From an uncultured Muribaculaceae bacterium (lineage in GTDB: Bacteria; Bacteroidota; Bacteroidia; Bacteroidales; Muribaculaceae): a stretch of DNA of 64,000 nt. Shown one piece after another: positions 1 to 8,806 of this stretch. Where the stretch lies: contig CAJTWH010000020.1 in assembly GCA_910579995.1 (NCBI GenBank), positions 1 to 64,000 on the forward strand. Reading direction: 5' to 3'. A model generated the notes under the pieces. The model saw nothing but the letters and a program-made list of their open reading frames with translations. It was not told where the DNA came from and did not search any database. The number at the start of each line of letters is the position of its first letter. Position 1 is the first letter of the stretch. Position numbers and translations under genes: made by a program.

Positions 1-47
1 CTTGACCTTTTTATTCTGCCGGTGTAATAAATCTCGAATTTTTTATG

Positions 48-55
48 TACTTTTG
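48..55 (+). promoter_or_regulatory. Putative -7 promoter element for the DUF59/lpxH operon
   Basis: TACTTTTG matches the Bacteroidetes -7 consensus TAnnTTTG and lies 18 bases before the first start codon. No convincing -33 TTTG is seen about 20 bases upstream, so the call rests on the -7 box and its position. Confidence 0.45.
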
Positions 56-73
56 TGACCTCAATATAAGCGT

Positions 74-394
74 ATGGATTCAGAACAACGACTCAAGATA
101 GAAGAAAAGGTAGTGGAGGTGCTTCGCACTGTCTACGACCCCGAAATACCCGTGGATATCTACTCGCTCGGCCTCGTCTACAAGATTGACCTTGCCGACG
201 ACGGCGCTCTCTCGGTAGATATGACTCTCACAGCTCCCAACTGCCCCATGGCCGACTTTATACTCGAAGACGTGCGCATGAAGCTCGAAGGCGTGGAGGG
301 CGTGACTTCGGTAAATGTCAACATCGTATTCGAGCCTGAGTGGACGCAGGATATGATGAGCGAGGAAGCCAAGCTCGAACTTGGCCTCCTATGA
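74..394 (+). CDS. DUF59 / SufT-like metal-sulfur cluster assembly factor
   Basis: A 106-residue protein made of a single DUF59 (MIP18/PaaD-like) domain. The family motif DPEIPVDIYSLGLV lies at residues 22-35 and the conserved cysteine in TAPNCPMAD is residue 57. Members help load or mature Fe-S clusters in the cytosol; the partner proteins here are unknown. Full length for stand-alone DUF59 proteins. It is the first gene of a two-gene operon: its TGA overlaps the ATG of lpxH (ATGA). No suf genes are visible in the window. The family is clear; the precise role (SufT versus another DUF59 protein) is inferred. Confidence 0.85.
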   Translation: MDSEQRLKIEEKVVEVLRTVYDPEIPVDIYSLGLVYKIDLADDGALSVDMTLTAPNCPMADFILEDVRMKLEGVEGVTSVNVNIVFEPEWTQDMMSEEAKLELGLL

Positions 395-1143
395 GCCGCA
401 CAAAGACATATTTTCTGAGCGACCTCCATCTGGGAGCCTCGTATATCGCCGACGGCCATGCACACCAGCGCCGCGTGGTGGATTTTCTGCGCTCGATAGA
501 GGCCGACGCCAAAGCGGTATATCTGCTCGGCGATGTTCTCGACTACTGGTTTGAATACCGCACGGTGGTGCCCCGCGGCTATGTCCGGTTCTTCGGCCAG
601 TTGGCCCGTATGGCCGACATGGGCATAAAGATAGTGTGGTTTACCGGCAATCACGATATCTGGATTTTTGATTATCTCCGCGATGAGATTGGCCTTGAGC
701 TTGTCGACGCTCCCGGTGCCGGCATAGAGCGCGAGATCGACGGAAGCCTGTTCTTCCTCGGCCACGGTGACAACTTCGGACGTCAGCCGCGGAGCTACCG
801 TTTTCTGCGGTCGATGTTCCACAACCGCGTTCTACAGAAAATGTTTGCCGGCATACATCCTCGCTGGACGATACCATTCGCCCACGCATGGAGCAGCCAT
901 AGCCGCAAAGGCTCAGAGGGTGCGGAAGGCCTGCCGGAGCATGCTCTGGAGCAGGTAGAGGCCGAGGCCCGGCGCATGAGCGAAGCCCAACCCGAGCTTC
1001 GCTATATAATAATGGGGCACCTGCATATAGAACTCGACAAGGAAGTCGGCCCCGATTGTCGTCTTATAATATTGGGTAACTGGATCGACGGATCTACCTA
1101 CGCGGTTTTCGACGGCACGCAGCTGCAACTGAAAAATTTTTGA
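391..1143 (+). CDS. lpxH: UDP-2,3-diacylglucosamine diphosphatase (LpxH-type)
   Basis: A 250-residue calcineurin-like metallophosphoesterase. It hydrolyses UDP-2,3-diacylglucosamine to lipid X plus UMP, the fourth step of lipid A synthesis at the inner face of the inner membrane. The metal-binding motifs appear in order: SDLHLG (10-15), GDVLDYWFEY (47-56), GNHD (86-89), GHGD (124-127) and GHLH (209-212). An upstream in-frame ATG at 340 exists, but the start at 391 gives the usual N-terminus and the ATGA overlap with the previous gene. Length is typical. Other lipid A genes are not in the window, so assignment is by motif; a related phosphoesterase is possible but less likely. Confidence 0.85.
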   Translation: MSRTKTYFLSDLHLGASYIADGHAHQRRVVDFLRSIEADAKAVYLLGDVLDYWFEYRTVVPRGYVRFFGQLARMADMGIKIVWFTGNHDIWIFDYLRDEIGLELVDAPGAGIEREIDGSLFFLGHGDNFGRQPRSYRFLRSMFHNRVLQKMFAGIHPRWTIPFAHAWSSHSRKGSEGAEGLPEHALEQVEAEARRMSEAQPELRYIIMGHLHIELDKEVGPDCRLIILGNWIDGSTYAVFDGTQLQLKNF

Positions 1144-1186
1144 CATTTTTATGTAATAAAACTGCACTTTGCTGCGTCTGATAAGT

Positions 1187-2131
1187 ATGGAACATATACT
1201 TACAGCCGAACATATAACAAAAGACTTCAGCAATCATCGGGCACTCGATGATGTGTCGATAGCCGTTCCGCGCGGCAAAGTCTACGGTCTGCTTGGCCCC
1301 AACGGAGCGGGCAAAACCACGCTGATACGAATCATCAACCATATCACCGCCCCCGACAAGGGTATAGTGACATTTGACGGCCACCCGCTCACGGCCGACG
1401 ATGTGGTAAACATCGGCTACCTGCCTGAAGAGCGCGGTCTCTATAAAAAAATGAAGGTGGGCGAGCAGGCGCTTTTCTTCGCCCGCCTCAAAGGTCTTGA
1501 CCGCAAGACGGCCGAAGCGTCGCTCCGCGAGTGGTTCGAGCGTCTTGAAATCACCGAGTGGTGGGGCAAGAAAGTAGAGGAGCTCTCGAAGGGTATGGCC
1601 CAGAAAGTGCAGTTTATCGTCACGGTACTGCATAAGCCCTCGCTCCTGATTTTCGACGAGCCTTTCTCGGGCTTCGATCCCATCAACGCCAATATCCTCA
1701 AACGCGAGATATTGCGTTTGCGCGACGAAGGCGCTACGGTGATATTCTCTACCCACAACATGTCGTCGGTAGAAGAGCTTTGCGATGAGATATCGCTCAT
1801 CAACCGCAGCCATAATATATTGAGTGGCCCTGTGCGTGAGATCCGTGAGCGCTTCAGCAGCAACCGCTACGAGATAAGCTATGTAGGAGCGCCCGACGCC
1901 CTTGCCTCGACAGGTTTTGACGTGGAGCTCGGAGGTATCAACACTGACGGCTATGCCACGGCCTCAGTCTGCCTGCCCGACGCCGACGCCGTGCGTGCTT
2001 TCCTCGGAGCCGCTAACCAAGTGGTGGGTATCAGCGATTTCCACCGTGTGCTTTCGTCGATGGATGATATATTCGTGTCGGCGGTAGAGGCTTCAAATCA
2101 ATCTTCACATCAAGAAAATCAAGAGCAATGA
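1187..2131 (+). CDS. ABC transporter ATP-binding protein (ABC-2 / NatA-like)
   Basis: A 314-residue ATPase subunit. The Walker A motif is GPNGAGKTT (about residues 37-45), the signature motif LSKGMAQKV, and Walker B LLIFDEP, followed by the H-loop STHN. A C-terminal extension of about 90 residues after the ATPase domain resembles the DUF4162 region of NatA-type exporters. ATG 1187 is chosen because the possible TTG six codons upstream only adds residues before the conserved start. It overlaps the permease gene by ATGA, so the two form one exporter. The substrate cannot be told from sequence; sodium, drugs or lipids are all possible. Confidence 0.88.
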   Translation: MEHILTAEHITKDFSNHRALDDVSIAVPRGKVYGLLGPNGAGKTTLIRIINHITAPDKGIVTFDGHPLTADDVVNIGYLPEERGLYKKMKVGEQALFFARLKGLDRKTAEASLREWFERLEITEWWGKKVEELSKGMAQKVQFIVTVLHKPSLLIFDEPFSGFDPINANILKREILRLRDEGATVIFSTHNMSSVEELCDEISLINRSHNILSGPVREIRERFSSNRYEISYVGAPDALASTGFDVELGGINTDGYATASVCLPDADAVRAFLGAANQVVGISDFHRVLSSMDDIFVSAVEASNQSSHQENQEQ

Positions 2132-3393
2132 AATCCGGCCTTAGTATAGTGATTACGCGCGAGTATCTCGAACGCGTAAAACGTAAAAGTTTCATCATCA
2201 GCACACTTCTTGTGCCTGTACTGATGATAGCCCTCATGTTTGCCCCGGCGCTTATCATGCTTTTCAGCGAAAGCGAGAGCAAGACGGTGGCCGTGCTCGA
2301 CGACAGCGGCGTAGTAGCTCCACGTCTGAGCAGCAACGATGAGATAACATTTGTCATCGCCGGTGGCGAGAGTCTCGACAGTGCCCGCGCCAACAGCGGC
2401 TACGACGCTATTCTTGTCATAGAGAGCGCCGCCGTAGAGCGTCCGCAGGAGTCGGTGAAGCTTTACTCTCACGGCTCTCTCACAATGGCTACCGACCAGT
2501 ATATCAGCTCACAGGTGAGCGACGCTATCGAGAATGTCCGCCTGAAGGCATACAACATAGAGAATCTCGACAAGATTTTGCGCGAGATAGAGGTAGACCT
2601 CTCAATGCCGGTCATCGACATTGACAAGGCCGAGGATACAGCCACATCATCTGTCCTGTCGTATATCCTCGCCCTTGTGATGGATATGATGCTCTATATG
2701 TTTATCCTCATCTATGGCCAGATGGTTATGACCTCTATTATAGAGGAGAAGACCAACCGCGTACTTGAGCTCGTGGTTTCATCTGTCAAGCCTCAGTGGC
2801 TTATGCTCGGCAAGATTATCGGCGTAGGTCTTGTCGCTATCACCCAGATACTTATCTGGGCTGCGATTATCGGCATGTGCTCAGTCTTCGCTCTCCCCGC
2901 TTTCGCCGCCATGCCGGCAGCCGCAGGCGAGCCCGAGATTGCCGGAGCGATAGCCCAGCTGTCGGATGTAGGGTTCATGGTGTCGCTGGTGGTGTATATG
3001 CTGCTTTTCTTCATCGGCGGCTACCTCTTCTATTCAGCCATTTTCGCCGCTATCGGCTCGGCTGTCGACAATATCCAAGACGCTTCACAGCTTACATCTA
3101 TCGCCACTATGCCGGTGATTATTGGCATTGTGGCCTCGATGGCCGTTATCAACAACCCCACCTCCGGCATGGCTTTCTGGCTGTCGATAATACCTTTCAC
3201 GTCGCCTATGACCATGATGAGCCGCCTGCCCTTTGGTGTCCCTGTGTGGGAGACGCTGCTGTCGCTGGTGGTGCTCTACATCTGCTTCATGCTCCTGCTG
3301 TGGGTATGCGCCAAAATCTATCGTGTTGGCATATTCATGTATGGCAAAAAACCGACTCTCGTGGAGATTATCCGTTGGGCACGGTATAAATAA
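2128..3393 (+). CDS. ABC-2 type permease (NatB-like)
   Basis: A 421-residue inner-membrane permease. One N-terminal membrane helix (about residues 21-43) is followed by a large extracytoplasmic domain, then a block of about five helices from residue 175 to the C-terminus. This is the ABC-2/NatB layout. The motif EEKTNRVLELVVSSVKP, typical of this permease family, follows the second helix. It is translationally coupled to the ATPase gene by ATGA, and the pair likely works as an ABC exporter. Substrate unknown. Confidence 0.85.
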   Translation: MKSGLSIVITREYLERVKRKSFIISTLLVPVLMIALMFAPALIMLFSESESKTVAVLDDSGVVAPRLSSNDEITFVIAGGESLDSARANSGYDAILVIESAAVERPQESVKLYSHGSLTMATDQYISSQVSDAIENVRLKAYNIENLDKILREIEVDLSMPVIDIDKAEDTATSSVLSYILALVMDMMLYMFILIYGQMVMTSIIEEKTNRVLELVVSSVKPQWLMLGKIIGVGLVAITQILIWAAIIGMCSVFALPAFAAMPAAAGEPEIAGAIAQLSDVGFMVSLVVYMLLFFIGGYLFYSAIFAAIGSAVDNIQDASQLTSIATMPVIIGIVASMAVINNPTSGMAFWLSIIPFTSPMTMMSRLPFGVPVWETLLSLVVLYICFMLLLWVCAKIYRVGIFMYGKKPTLVEIIRWARYK

Positions 3394-3415
3394 GCTGTTA
3401 AAAATATATAAAATT

Positions 3416-3453
3416 AACGCCGGCAATGTACCAATTAAGGCATTGCCGGCGTT
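3416..3453 (+). terminator. Hairpin terminator after the ABC exporter operon
   Basis: A perfect 13-bp inverted repeat (3416-3428 with 3441-3453, arm AACGCCGGCAATG) with a 12-base loop. No long T tract follows, so intrinsic termination may be weak. Confidence 0.55.
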
Positions 3454-3555
3454 AAACCCTCAGTGAAAGAGCCGCAGTGCGTGCAGGCTGCTTTCTCTCC
3501 TCTCCATGTTTTGCGCGAAAATTTATTTTAATTTTCGTATGTTAAAAAAAATTCG

Positions 3556-3563
3556 TAACTTTG
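3556..3563 (+). promoter_or_regulatory. Putative rpoD promoter -7 element
   Basis: TAACTTTG is a strong TAnnTTTG box inside an AT-rich stretch, 35 bases before the rpoD ATG. A loose TTTTCG lies near 3532-3537 at roughly the -33 spacing. Confidence 0.6.
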
Positions 3564-3598
3564 CACGCTAATTGCAGTCATCAGGTACATATTAGAGA

Positions 3599-4453
3599 AT
3601 GAGACAACTTAAGATTACAAAGTCGATTACCAACCGCGAAAGCGCGTCGCTTGACAAATATCTTCAGGAGATAGGTCGTGAAGAACTTATTTCGGTAGAA
3701 GAGGAAGTTGAGCTGGCGCAGCGTATACGCCAAGGTGATCAGGCCGCTCTCGAAAAGCTAACACGCGCCAACCTCCGCTTCGTAGTGTCGGTGGCAAAAC
3801 AATATCAGAATCAGGGCCTTTCGTTGCCCGACCTTATCAATGAGGGTAATTTCGGCCTTATCAAGGCTGCCCGCAAATTCGATGAGACACGCGGTTTCAA
3901 GTTTATCTCATACGCCGTGTGGTGGATTCGCCAGAGCATTCTGCAGGCTCTTGCCGAGCAGAGCCGCATTGTGCGTCTGCCTCTCAATCAGGTAGGCTCG
4001 CTCAATAAAATCGGCAAGGCTCTCTCGAAATTCGAGCAGGAAAACGAGCGCCGTCCGTCGCCCGAAGAGCTCGCCGAGCGTCTCGACGTACCTGTTGAGA
4101 AAATCGCCGACACTCTTAAGGTGAGCGGCCGTCATATTTCGGTTGACGCTCCCTTTGTAGAAGGTGAAGACAACAGCCTCCTCGATGTGCTCACCAACGA
4201 CGACAGCCCCTCTGCCGACGCCTCGCTCACTCAGGAGTCGCTCTCCAACGAAGTGGAGCGTGCTCTCCGCCAGCTCAATGAGCGCGAGCGCGAGATTCTG
4301 AAGATGTTCTTCGGCATAGGATGTCAGGAAATGACACTTGAGGAAATCGGAGCCAAATTTGACCTCACACGCGAGCGTGTGCGCCAGATCAAAGAGAAAG
4401 CTATCCGCCGCCTCAAAGGCCAGAAGAGCAAACTCCTCAAGAGCTATCTCTGA
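3599..4453 (+). CDS. rpoD: Primary RNA polymerase sigma factor (RpoD/SigA type)
   Basis: A 284-residue sigma-70 factor that directs core RNA polymerase to housekeeping promoters. Region 1.2 is near residues 17-50. Region 2 follows, with DLINEGNFGLIKAARKFD and the -10 reading helix containing YAVWWIRQSI. Region 3 is next, and region 4 holds the helix-turn-helix MTLEEIGAKFDLTRERVRQIKEKAIRRL near the C-terminus. It lacks region 1.1, as the primary sigma of Bacteroidetes usually does, and length matches that group. The monocistronic unit has its own TAnnTTTG promoter and ends in a large palindrome. High confidence. Confidence 0.95.
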   Translation: MRQLKITKSITNRESASLDKYLQEIGREELISVEEEVELAQRIRQGDQAALEKLTRANLRFVVSVAKQYQNQGLSLPDLINEGNFGLIKAARKFDETRGFKFISYAVWWIRQSILQALAEQSRIVRLPLNQVGSLNKIGKALSKFEQENERRPSPEELAERLDVPVEKIADTLKVSGRHISVDAPFVEGEDNSLLDVLTNDDSPSADASLTQESLSNEVERALRQLNEREREILKMFFGIGCQEMTLEEIGAKFDLTRERVRQIKEKAIRRLKGQKSKLLKSYL

Positions 4454-4464
4454 TAAAAATACAA

Positions 4465-4517
4465 TATCAATACAAAAGCCGCCGCAGAAAAAATCTGCGG
4501 CGGCTTTTGTATTGATA
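4465..4517. terminator. Bidirectional terminator: 24-bp perfect palindrome
   Basis: The arms 4465-4488 and 4494-4517 are perfect inverse complements around an AAAAA loop, with a GCCGCCGCAGA core flanked by A and T tracts. It sits between the convergent rpoD and LEA-like genes and can terminate both. Confidence 0.85.
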
Positions 4518-4528
4518 GACGGGATGTT

Positions 4529-4888
4529 TTACTTGCCCATGCGGTCGGCGAGGTCGTGAGCCTTGTCGGCGAGGTTGTCGAGGAGGTCTCCTGCCTTGTC
4601 AACGATATTTCCGGTAGCGTCTTTCACTTTGTCAACCACGCCCGAAGCCTTTTCTTTGGCTTGATTGAGAGCCGAGTCGGGGTCATTCTGCTGGTCGGCG
4701 ATTTTCTGACGTACGGAGTCGATTGCTTCCTGAGCCTTTTCTTTTGCCTGAGCTGCTTTTTCGCTCAGTTTTTCTTTTGCAGCCTCCACTTGATCCTGTG
4801 CGGCCACGTTGGCTGCCGCTGCGCTCACCTGAGCAGCTTCTTTCGATACTTCGGCAGCGATGTCTGCCTGTTGCTGTTTGGTATTCAT
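4529..4888 (-). CDS. Small helical LEA-like / apolipoprotein-like protein, function unknown
   Basis: A 119-residue, highly charged, Ala/Lys/Asp/Gln-rich protein with no signal peptide or membrane helix. Almost the whole chain is predicted amphipathic helix with repeats such as AKEKLSEKAAQAKEKAQEA and DKAGDLLDNLADKAHDLAD. The 11-residue-like periodicity recalls late-embryogenesis-abundant and YtxH/CsbD-like stress proteins. No named family can be assigned. It follows aspD by 12 bases on the same strand, so co-transcription is likely, and it ends at the shared palindromic terminator. A role in stress protection is only a guess. Confidence 0.65.
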   Translation of the reverse strand: MNTKQQQADIAAEVSKEAAQVSAAAANVAAQDQVEAAKEKLSEKAAQAKEKAQEAIDSVRQKIADQQNDPDSALNQAKEKASGVVDKVKDATGNIVDKAGDLLDNLADKAHDLADRMGK

Positions 4889-4900
4889 AATAATAGTAGT

Positions 4901-6541
4901 TTAGTTTTTTGATTTTTCATATTCATTGTGATATTCCTCAAGTATATCACGTACTTTCTCACCTATTGTCACGTAAGCCTCGCGGTTGAGGTTGGCCTCA
5001 GATGTGCGGATTGACCAGTCAGGGCCGTCGAATCCCGAGCCATTGAGCACGACGATGTGTTTCTCCACGGCCAGACGCATTGTCACGTCGAGAGGATCGT
5101 GGGTGTCGCGCAGCCATTGTGCGAAATCGTCGCCATAGAACTTCTTGGCCCATACCATCATGTCGATTTCCGAGTAGTAGCCCACGCGCAAGGGGTCGGG
5201 CAGGACGGTGAAGCCCATATTCTCCCACAGTGCCTGCAGGCGGTCGTGGATCATGGCCTGCATTTTACGTTTGTAAACGTCGTCGGGGTCGAGGATACAT
5301 TTGAGAGCGAAGAGGCTCATCTGTATCTGCTGAGGTGTGGAGAGGCCGGCAGTGTGGTTGAGGGCGACATCGCGGCTGTCGGCTACGAGTCGGTCGATGA
5401 ATTTGAGCTTGCTCACATCGAGTGTCAGCGAGCCGTATCGGCGCTCCAGATCTGCGCGTTTGTCGGCCGGGAGGGCGGCGATCATCTTATCCATGATATT
5501 GTCCTGATGAGCAGCGATGACTGCAAGACGCCATCCGGTGGCTCCGAAATATTTCGAGAACGAGTAGACGCAGAGAGTGTTCTGAGGCAATGTATAGAGC
5601 AGCGACTCAAAGTCGGTGGCGAAAGTGCCGTAGACATCGTCGGTGATCACTATCAGGTTAGGATTGTCTTTCTTTACGATATCGACGAATCTCTCAAGAT
5701 CGTGGTCGCTCAGACGGTAGCTCGGCGGGTTCGACGGGTTGATGAGGCATACCAGTTTGACGGCCGGGTCGCGGAGCTTGTCGAGCTCCGAGTCGGGATA
5801 TTGCCAATAGTGGTAGCCGTCGGCCTCTACCTTGTTTGCGCTCACCGTGACGACATCGAAATTGAAGCGGTCGAGCTCCGGAATCTCGATATACGGGGTG
5901 AAGAGCGGTGCCATAAGGGCTATCTTGTCACCCTTGTTTACAAGGTGGTTGGCCTGCAGCGAATCGAATACGTAGCACATTGCCGCCGTACCGCCCTCGG
6001 TGGCGAAGAGGTCGTAATCCTTGCCTCCTTTGGGGTCGCGTTTGCCCATTTCCTGCGCCATGTAGGGGCGAATGGCCTCTTCCGTATATTTGAGTATACG
6101 CGGCGGAGTGGGGTAGTGGTCGCCTATGAATCCGTCAACCCACTCGAGGACAAGCTCGTCGCGGTCGGCTTTGAGCTCTTCGGTCATATAGCGGTATGAT
6201 TTGTTGAGCAGCTTGCCGCCCTCGCTCTCGTTGTTGTCGGCGAGGAACTTCTCGAAGCGGTCTGCAATACCGTCTTTCGTTGGGCAACCGGCAATGCCGG
6301 GGGCTTCGTAATGTACGCGGCGGCACTCGGCCAAGGCAAATTGTCCGAGTATCAGAAAAGCCTCGCGGGCGTCAGAGCAAATCCAGTTGGGGTTGCCTCG
6401 GCCGGCGTTGAGATATGTGGCACTTGAAGTGCGGGTGTCGTCCTGCGCCAGCTTGATGAGTTCATTCTTTATTTCAAAAGGGCTCATCTGGCTGAGTTTT
6501 TTCTCATATTCGCGGCTCAGGGGGTTGTTGGTCGTATCCAT
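4901..6541 (-). CDS. aspD: Aspartate 4-decarboxylase (bifunctional aspartate aminotransferase / beta-decarboxylase)
   Basis: A 546-residue PLP enzyme of fold type I. It converts L-aspartate to L-alanine and CO2. The PLP-binding lysine is in the motif SFSKYFGATGWRLAV; NPSNPPS and ITDDVYGTFA give the usual cofactor pocket. The length of about 540 residues, longer than ordinary aminotransferases, and the N-terminal extension fit AspD. In other bacteria the enzyme works with an aspartate/alanine antiporter (AspT) to consume protons and build membrane potential; no antiporter gene is next to it here. It is the first gene of a probable two-gene operon with the LEA-like protein. Confidence 0.9.
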   Translation of the reverse strand: MDTTNNPLSREYEKKLSQMSPFEIKNELIKLAQDDTRTSSATYLNAGRGNPNWICSDAREAFLILGQFALAECRRVHYEAPGIAGCPTKDGIADRFEKFLADNNESEGGKLLNKSYRYMTEELKADRDELVLEWVDGFIGDHYPTPPRILKYTEEAIRPYMAQEMGKRDPKGGKDYDLFATEGGTAAMCYVFDSLQANHLVNKGDKIALMAPLFTPYIEIPELDRFNFDVVTVSANKVEADGYHYWQYPDSELDKLRDPAVKLVCLINPSNPPSYRLSDHDLERFVDIVKKDNPNLIVITDDVYGTFATDFESLLYTLPQNTLCVYSFSKYFGATGWRLAVIAAHQDNIMDKMIAALPADKRADLERRYGSLTLDVSKLKFIDRLVADSRDVALNHTAGLSTPQQIQMSLFALKCILDPDDVYKRKMQAMIHDRLQALWENMGFTVLPDPLRVGYYSEIDMMVWAKKFYGDDFAQWLRDTHDPLDVTMRLAVEKHIVVLNGSGFDGPDWSIRTSEANLNREAYVTIGEKVRDILEEYHNEYEKSKN

Positions 6542-6641
6542 AGTAGAAGTTATTTAATCTATTTAGTAAAACCATTAATGCGGTGCTATTGTTCGGCAGA
6601 GGTACTTGTGGCCGATAAATAGCGCTTAGGGGCGGTTTTGA

Positions 6642-6673
6642 TTTGGAGTTTTGAAAAAATTGTTGTAATTTCG
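6642..6673 (+). promoter_or_regulatory. Putative transketolase promoter
   Basis: TTTG (6642-6645), a 20-base spacer, then TAATTTCG (6666-6673). The predicted transcription start near 6680 lies downstream of the first in-frame ATG (6676), which supports the ATG at 6709 as the true start. Confidence 0.5.
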
Positions 6674-6708
6674 GCATGTTAAAGCATGAAATACATATAC
6701 CTTATATA

Positions 6709-8742
6709 ATGGACTCTAAACTCATGAATCACGCAGCCGACAATATCCGTATTCTCGCTGCCTCGATGGTCGAAAAGGCCAAATCCGGTCATCCCGGCGG
6801 CGCTATGGGTGGTGCCGACTTCGTAAATGTTCTTTATTCGTCGTTCCTCGTAACCGATCCCGACGATCCTACATGGTTTGCCCGCGACCGTTTCTTCCTT
6901 GATCCGGGCCACATGTCGCCCATGCTCTATTCCGCGCTTGCCCTCACAGGCAAATATACTCCCGAAGAACTGTCGCAGTTCCGCCAGTGGGGTTCGGTGA
7001 CTCCCGGTCACCCCGAGCTCGACCCCATGCGTGGCGTTGAGAATACTTCCGGCCCTCTTGGCCAAGGCCATACCATGGCTGTTGGCTGCGCTATTGCCGA
7101 GCGTTTCCTCGAAGCACGTTTCGGCGGAGTGGTAAGCCACAAGACCTACGCTTTCATCAGCGATGGCGGTATTCAGGAAGAGATTTCGCAGGGTGCCGGA
7201 CGTATTGCCGGTTTCCTCGGCCTCTCTAACCTCATCATGTTCTACGACTGCAACAAGGTGCAGCTCTCCACTATGGTCGACGCCGTAGACACCGAAGACT
7301 ACGCAGCCAAATACCGCGCATGGCATTGGAATGTGATTGAAATCGACGGCAACAACCCCGCCGAAATCGCCGACGCACTCGTCAAGGCTCAGGCCGAAGA
7401 GGAGCGCCCCACCATCATCATCGGCCATACCACTATGGGCAAAGGCGCAGTCAAAGCCGACGGAGCCAATTTCGAGGGCCAGTGCTCTACCCACGGTCAG
7501 CCCCTGAGCAAGAGCGGTGCCGACTATGCAGCCACTGTCAAGAACCTCGGCGGCGACCCCGAGAATCCTTTCGTTATCTTCGACGATGTCAAGGAGCTTT
7601 ATGCCCGCCGCGCCGAAGACCTCCGCAAGATTGTCGCTGCCCGCCGCGCCGACTTCGCTGCTTGGGCTCAGGCATATCCTGAAAAAGCTGCCGAACTCAA
7701 AGGCTACCTCGAAGGCGTTCTCCCCGAGATCGACTACACAGCCATCATGCACAAAGCCAACACTTCAACACGTCAGGCTTCGGCCGATGTGCTCAGCGTT
7801 CTCGCCGAGAAAGTTGGCAACATGATCATATCTTCTGCCGACCTTGCCAACAGCGACAAGACCGACGGCTTCCTCAAGAAGACCCACGCTTTCGCCAAAG
7901 GCGACTTCACCGGCGCATTCCTTCAGGCCGGCGTGAGCGAGCTCACCATGGCTTGTATCATGAACGGTATCGCTCTCCACGGCGGCGTATGGTGCGGTTG
8001 TGGCACATTCTTCGTATTCTCTGACTATATGAAGCCCGCCGTGCGCATGGCAGCCCTTATGGAGCAGCCGGTGAAATATATCTGGACGCACGACGCCTTC
8101 CGTGTAGGCGAAGACGGCCCCACTCACGAGCCTATCGAGCAGGAAGCCCAGATCCGTCTTATGGAGATGATCAACAACTTCGCCGGCAAGCAGGCTATGC
8201 TCGTCCTTCGTCCGGCCGACGCTGCCGAGACCTCGGTTGCATATCAGATGGCGATGGAAAACCGTCATGCCCCCACAGCACTCATCCTCTCGCGTCAGGA
8301 CATCAACGACCTTCCCGCACCCGCCGGAGAGACACGTGCCGAGGCTGCCAAGGGCGCTATGCGCGGCGGCTACACAGTAGTTGCTCCCCAAGGCACTCCC
8401 GATGTTGTGCTCGTTGCCAACGGTTCTGAGGTATCGCTGCTTTGCGAGGTGGCAGTTCTTCTTGAGGCCGACGGTATCAAGGCTTCTGTTGTGTCAATGC
8501 CCTCGATCGGTCTCTTCAACCGTCAGGACGAGGCATACCGCATGTCGGTGCTTCCCGCCGGTGTGCGTCAGTTCGGCCTCACAGCAGGTCTGCCTGTCAC
8601 CCTCAATATGATCAAAGGCTTCGACGGCCCCGTATTCGGCATGGAGCGCTTCGGTGCCTCTGCTCCCTACAAGGTGCTCGACGAGAAATTCGGCTTCACA
8701 GCCTCTAACATCTACGAGCAGGTTCGCGCCGCATTGGCATAA
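6709..8742 (+). CDS. tkt: Transketolase
   Basis: A 677-residue thiamine-diphosphate enzyme of the non-oxidative pentose phosphate pathway. It moves two-carbon ketol units between sugar phosphates. The N-terminal part has KSGHPGGAMG and the ThDP/Mg motif beginning at SDGGIQEE, and GPLGQGHTMAVG is the family signature. The middle pyrimidine-binding domain carries THDAFRVGEDGPTHEPIEQ, and the C-terminal domain follows. An in-frame ATG at 6676 would add 11 residues but lies at the predicted transcription start, so 6709 is preferred. Ends at a good terminator. Confidence 0.95.
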   Translation: MDSKLMNHAADNIRILAASMVEKAKSGHPGGAMGGADFVNVLYSSFLVTDPDDPTWFARDRFFLDPGHMSPMLYSALALTGKYTPEELSQFRQWGSVTPGHPELDPMRGVENTSGPLGQGHTMAVGCAIAERFLEARFGGVVSHKTYAFISDGGIQEEISQGAGRIAGFLGLSNLIMFYDCNKVQLSTMVDAVDTEDYAAKYRAWHWNVIEIDGNNPAEIADALVKAQAEEERPTIIIGHTTMGKGAVKADGANFEGQCSTHGQPLSKSGADYAATVKNLGGDPENPFVIFDDVKELYARRAEDLRKIVAARRADFAAWAQAYPEKAAELKGYLEGVLPEIDYTAIMHKANTSTRQASADVLSVLAEKVGNMIISSADLANSDKTDGFLKKTHAFAKGDFTGAFLQAGVSELTMACIMNGIALHGGVWCGCGTFFVFSDYMKPAVRMAALMEQPVKYIWTHDAFRVGEDGPTHEPIEQEAQIRLMEMINNFAGKQAMLVLRPADAAETSVAYQMAMENRHAPTALILSRQDINDLPAPAGETRAEAAKGAMRGGYTVVAPQGTPDVVLVANGSEVSLLCEVAVLLEADGIKASVVSMPSIGLFNRQDEAYRMSVLPAGVRQFGLTAGLPVTLNMIKGFDGPVFGMERFGASAPYKVLDEKFGFTASNIYEQVRAALA

Positions 8743-8758
8743 ACCGCTTATAATATAG

Positions 8759-8794
8759 AAGGCGGGCGGTGTTTGACCACTGCCCGCCTTTTTT
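8759..8794 (+). terminator. Rho-independent terminator after transketolase
   Basis: AAGGCGGGC pairs with GCCCGCCTT around an inner GTG/CAC stem and is followed by six T residues. Confidence 0.85.
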
Positions 8795-8806
8795 ACCTCA
8801 TATATC

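Noticed and set aside
5057..6199. A 380-residue open frame on the plus strand opposite aspD
   Set aside because: It is a shadow of aspD, which has full catalytic motifs; the antisense product has no domain-like features and the long frame follows from the GC-biased codons of the real gene.
6679..7752. A 357-residue frame on the minus strand opposite transketolase
   Set aside because: It lies fully inside a gene with unmistakable transketolase motifs and has no recognisable product or start signals.
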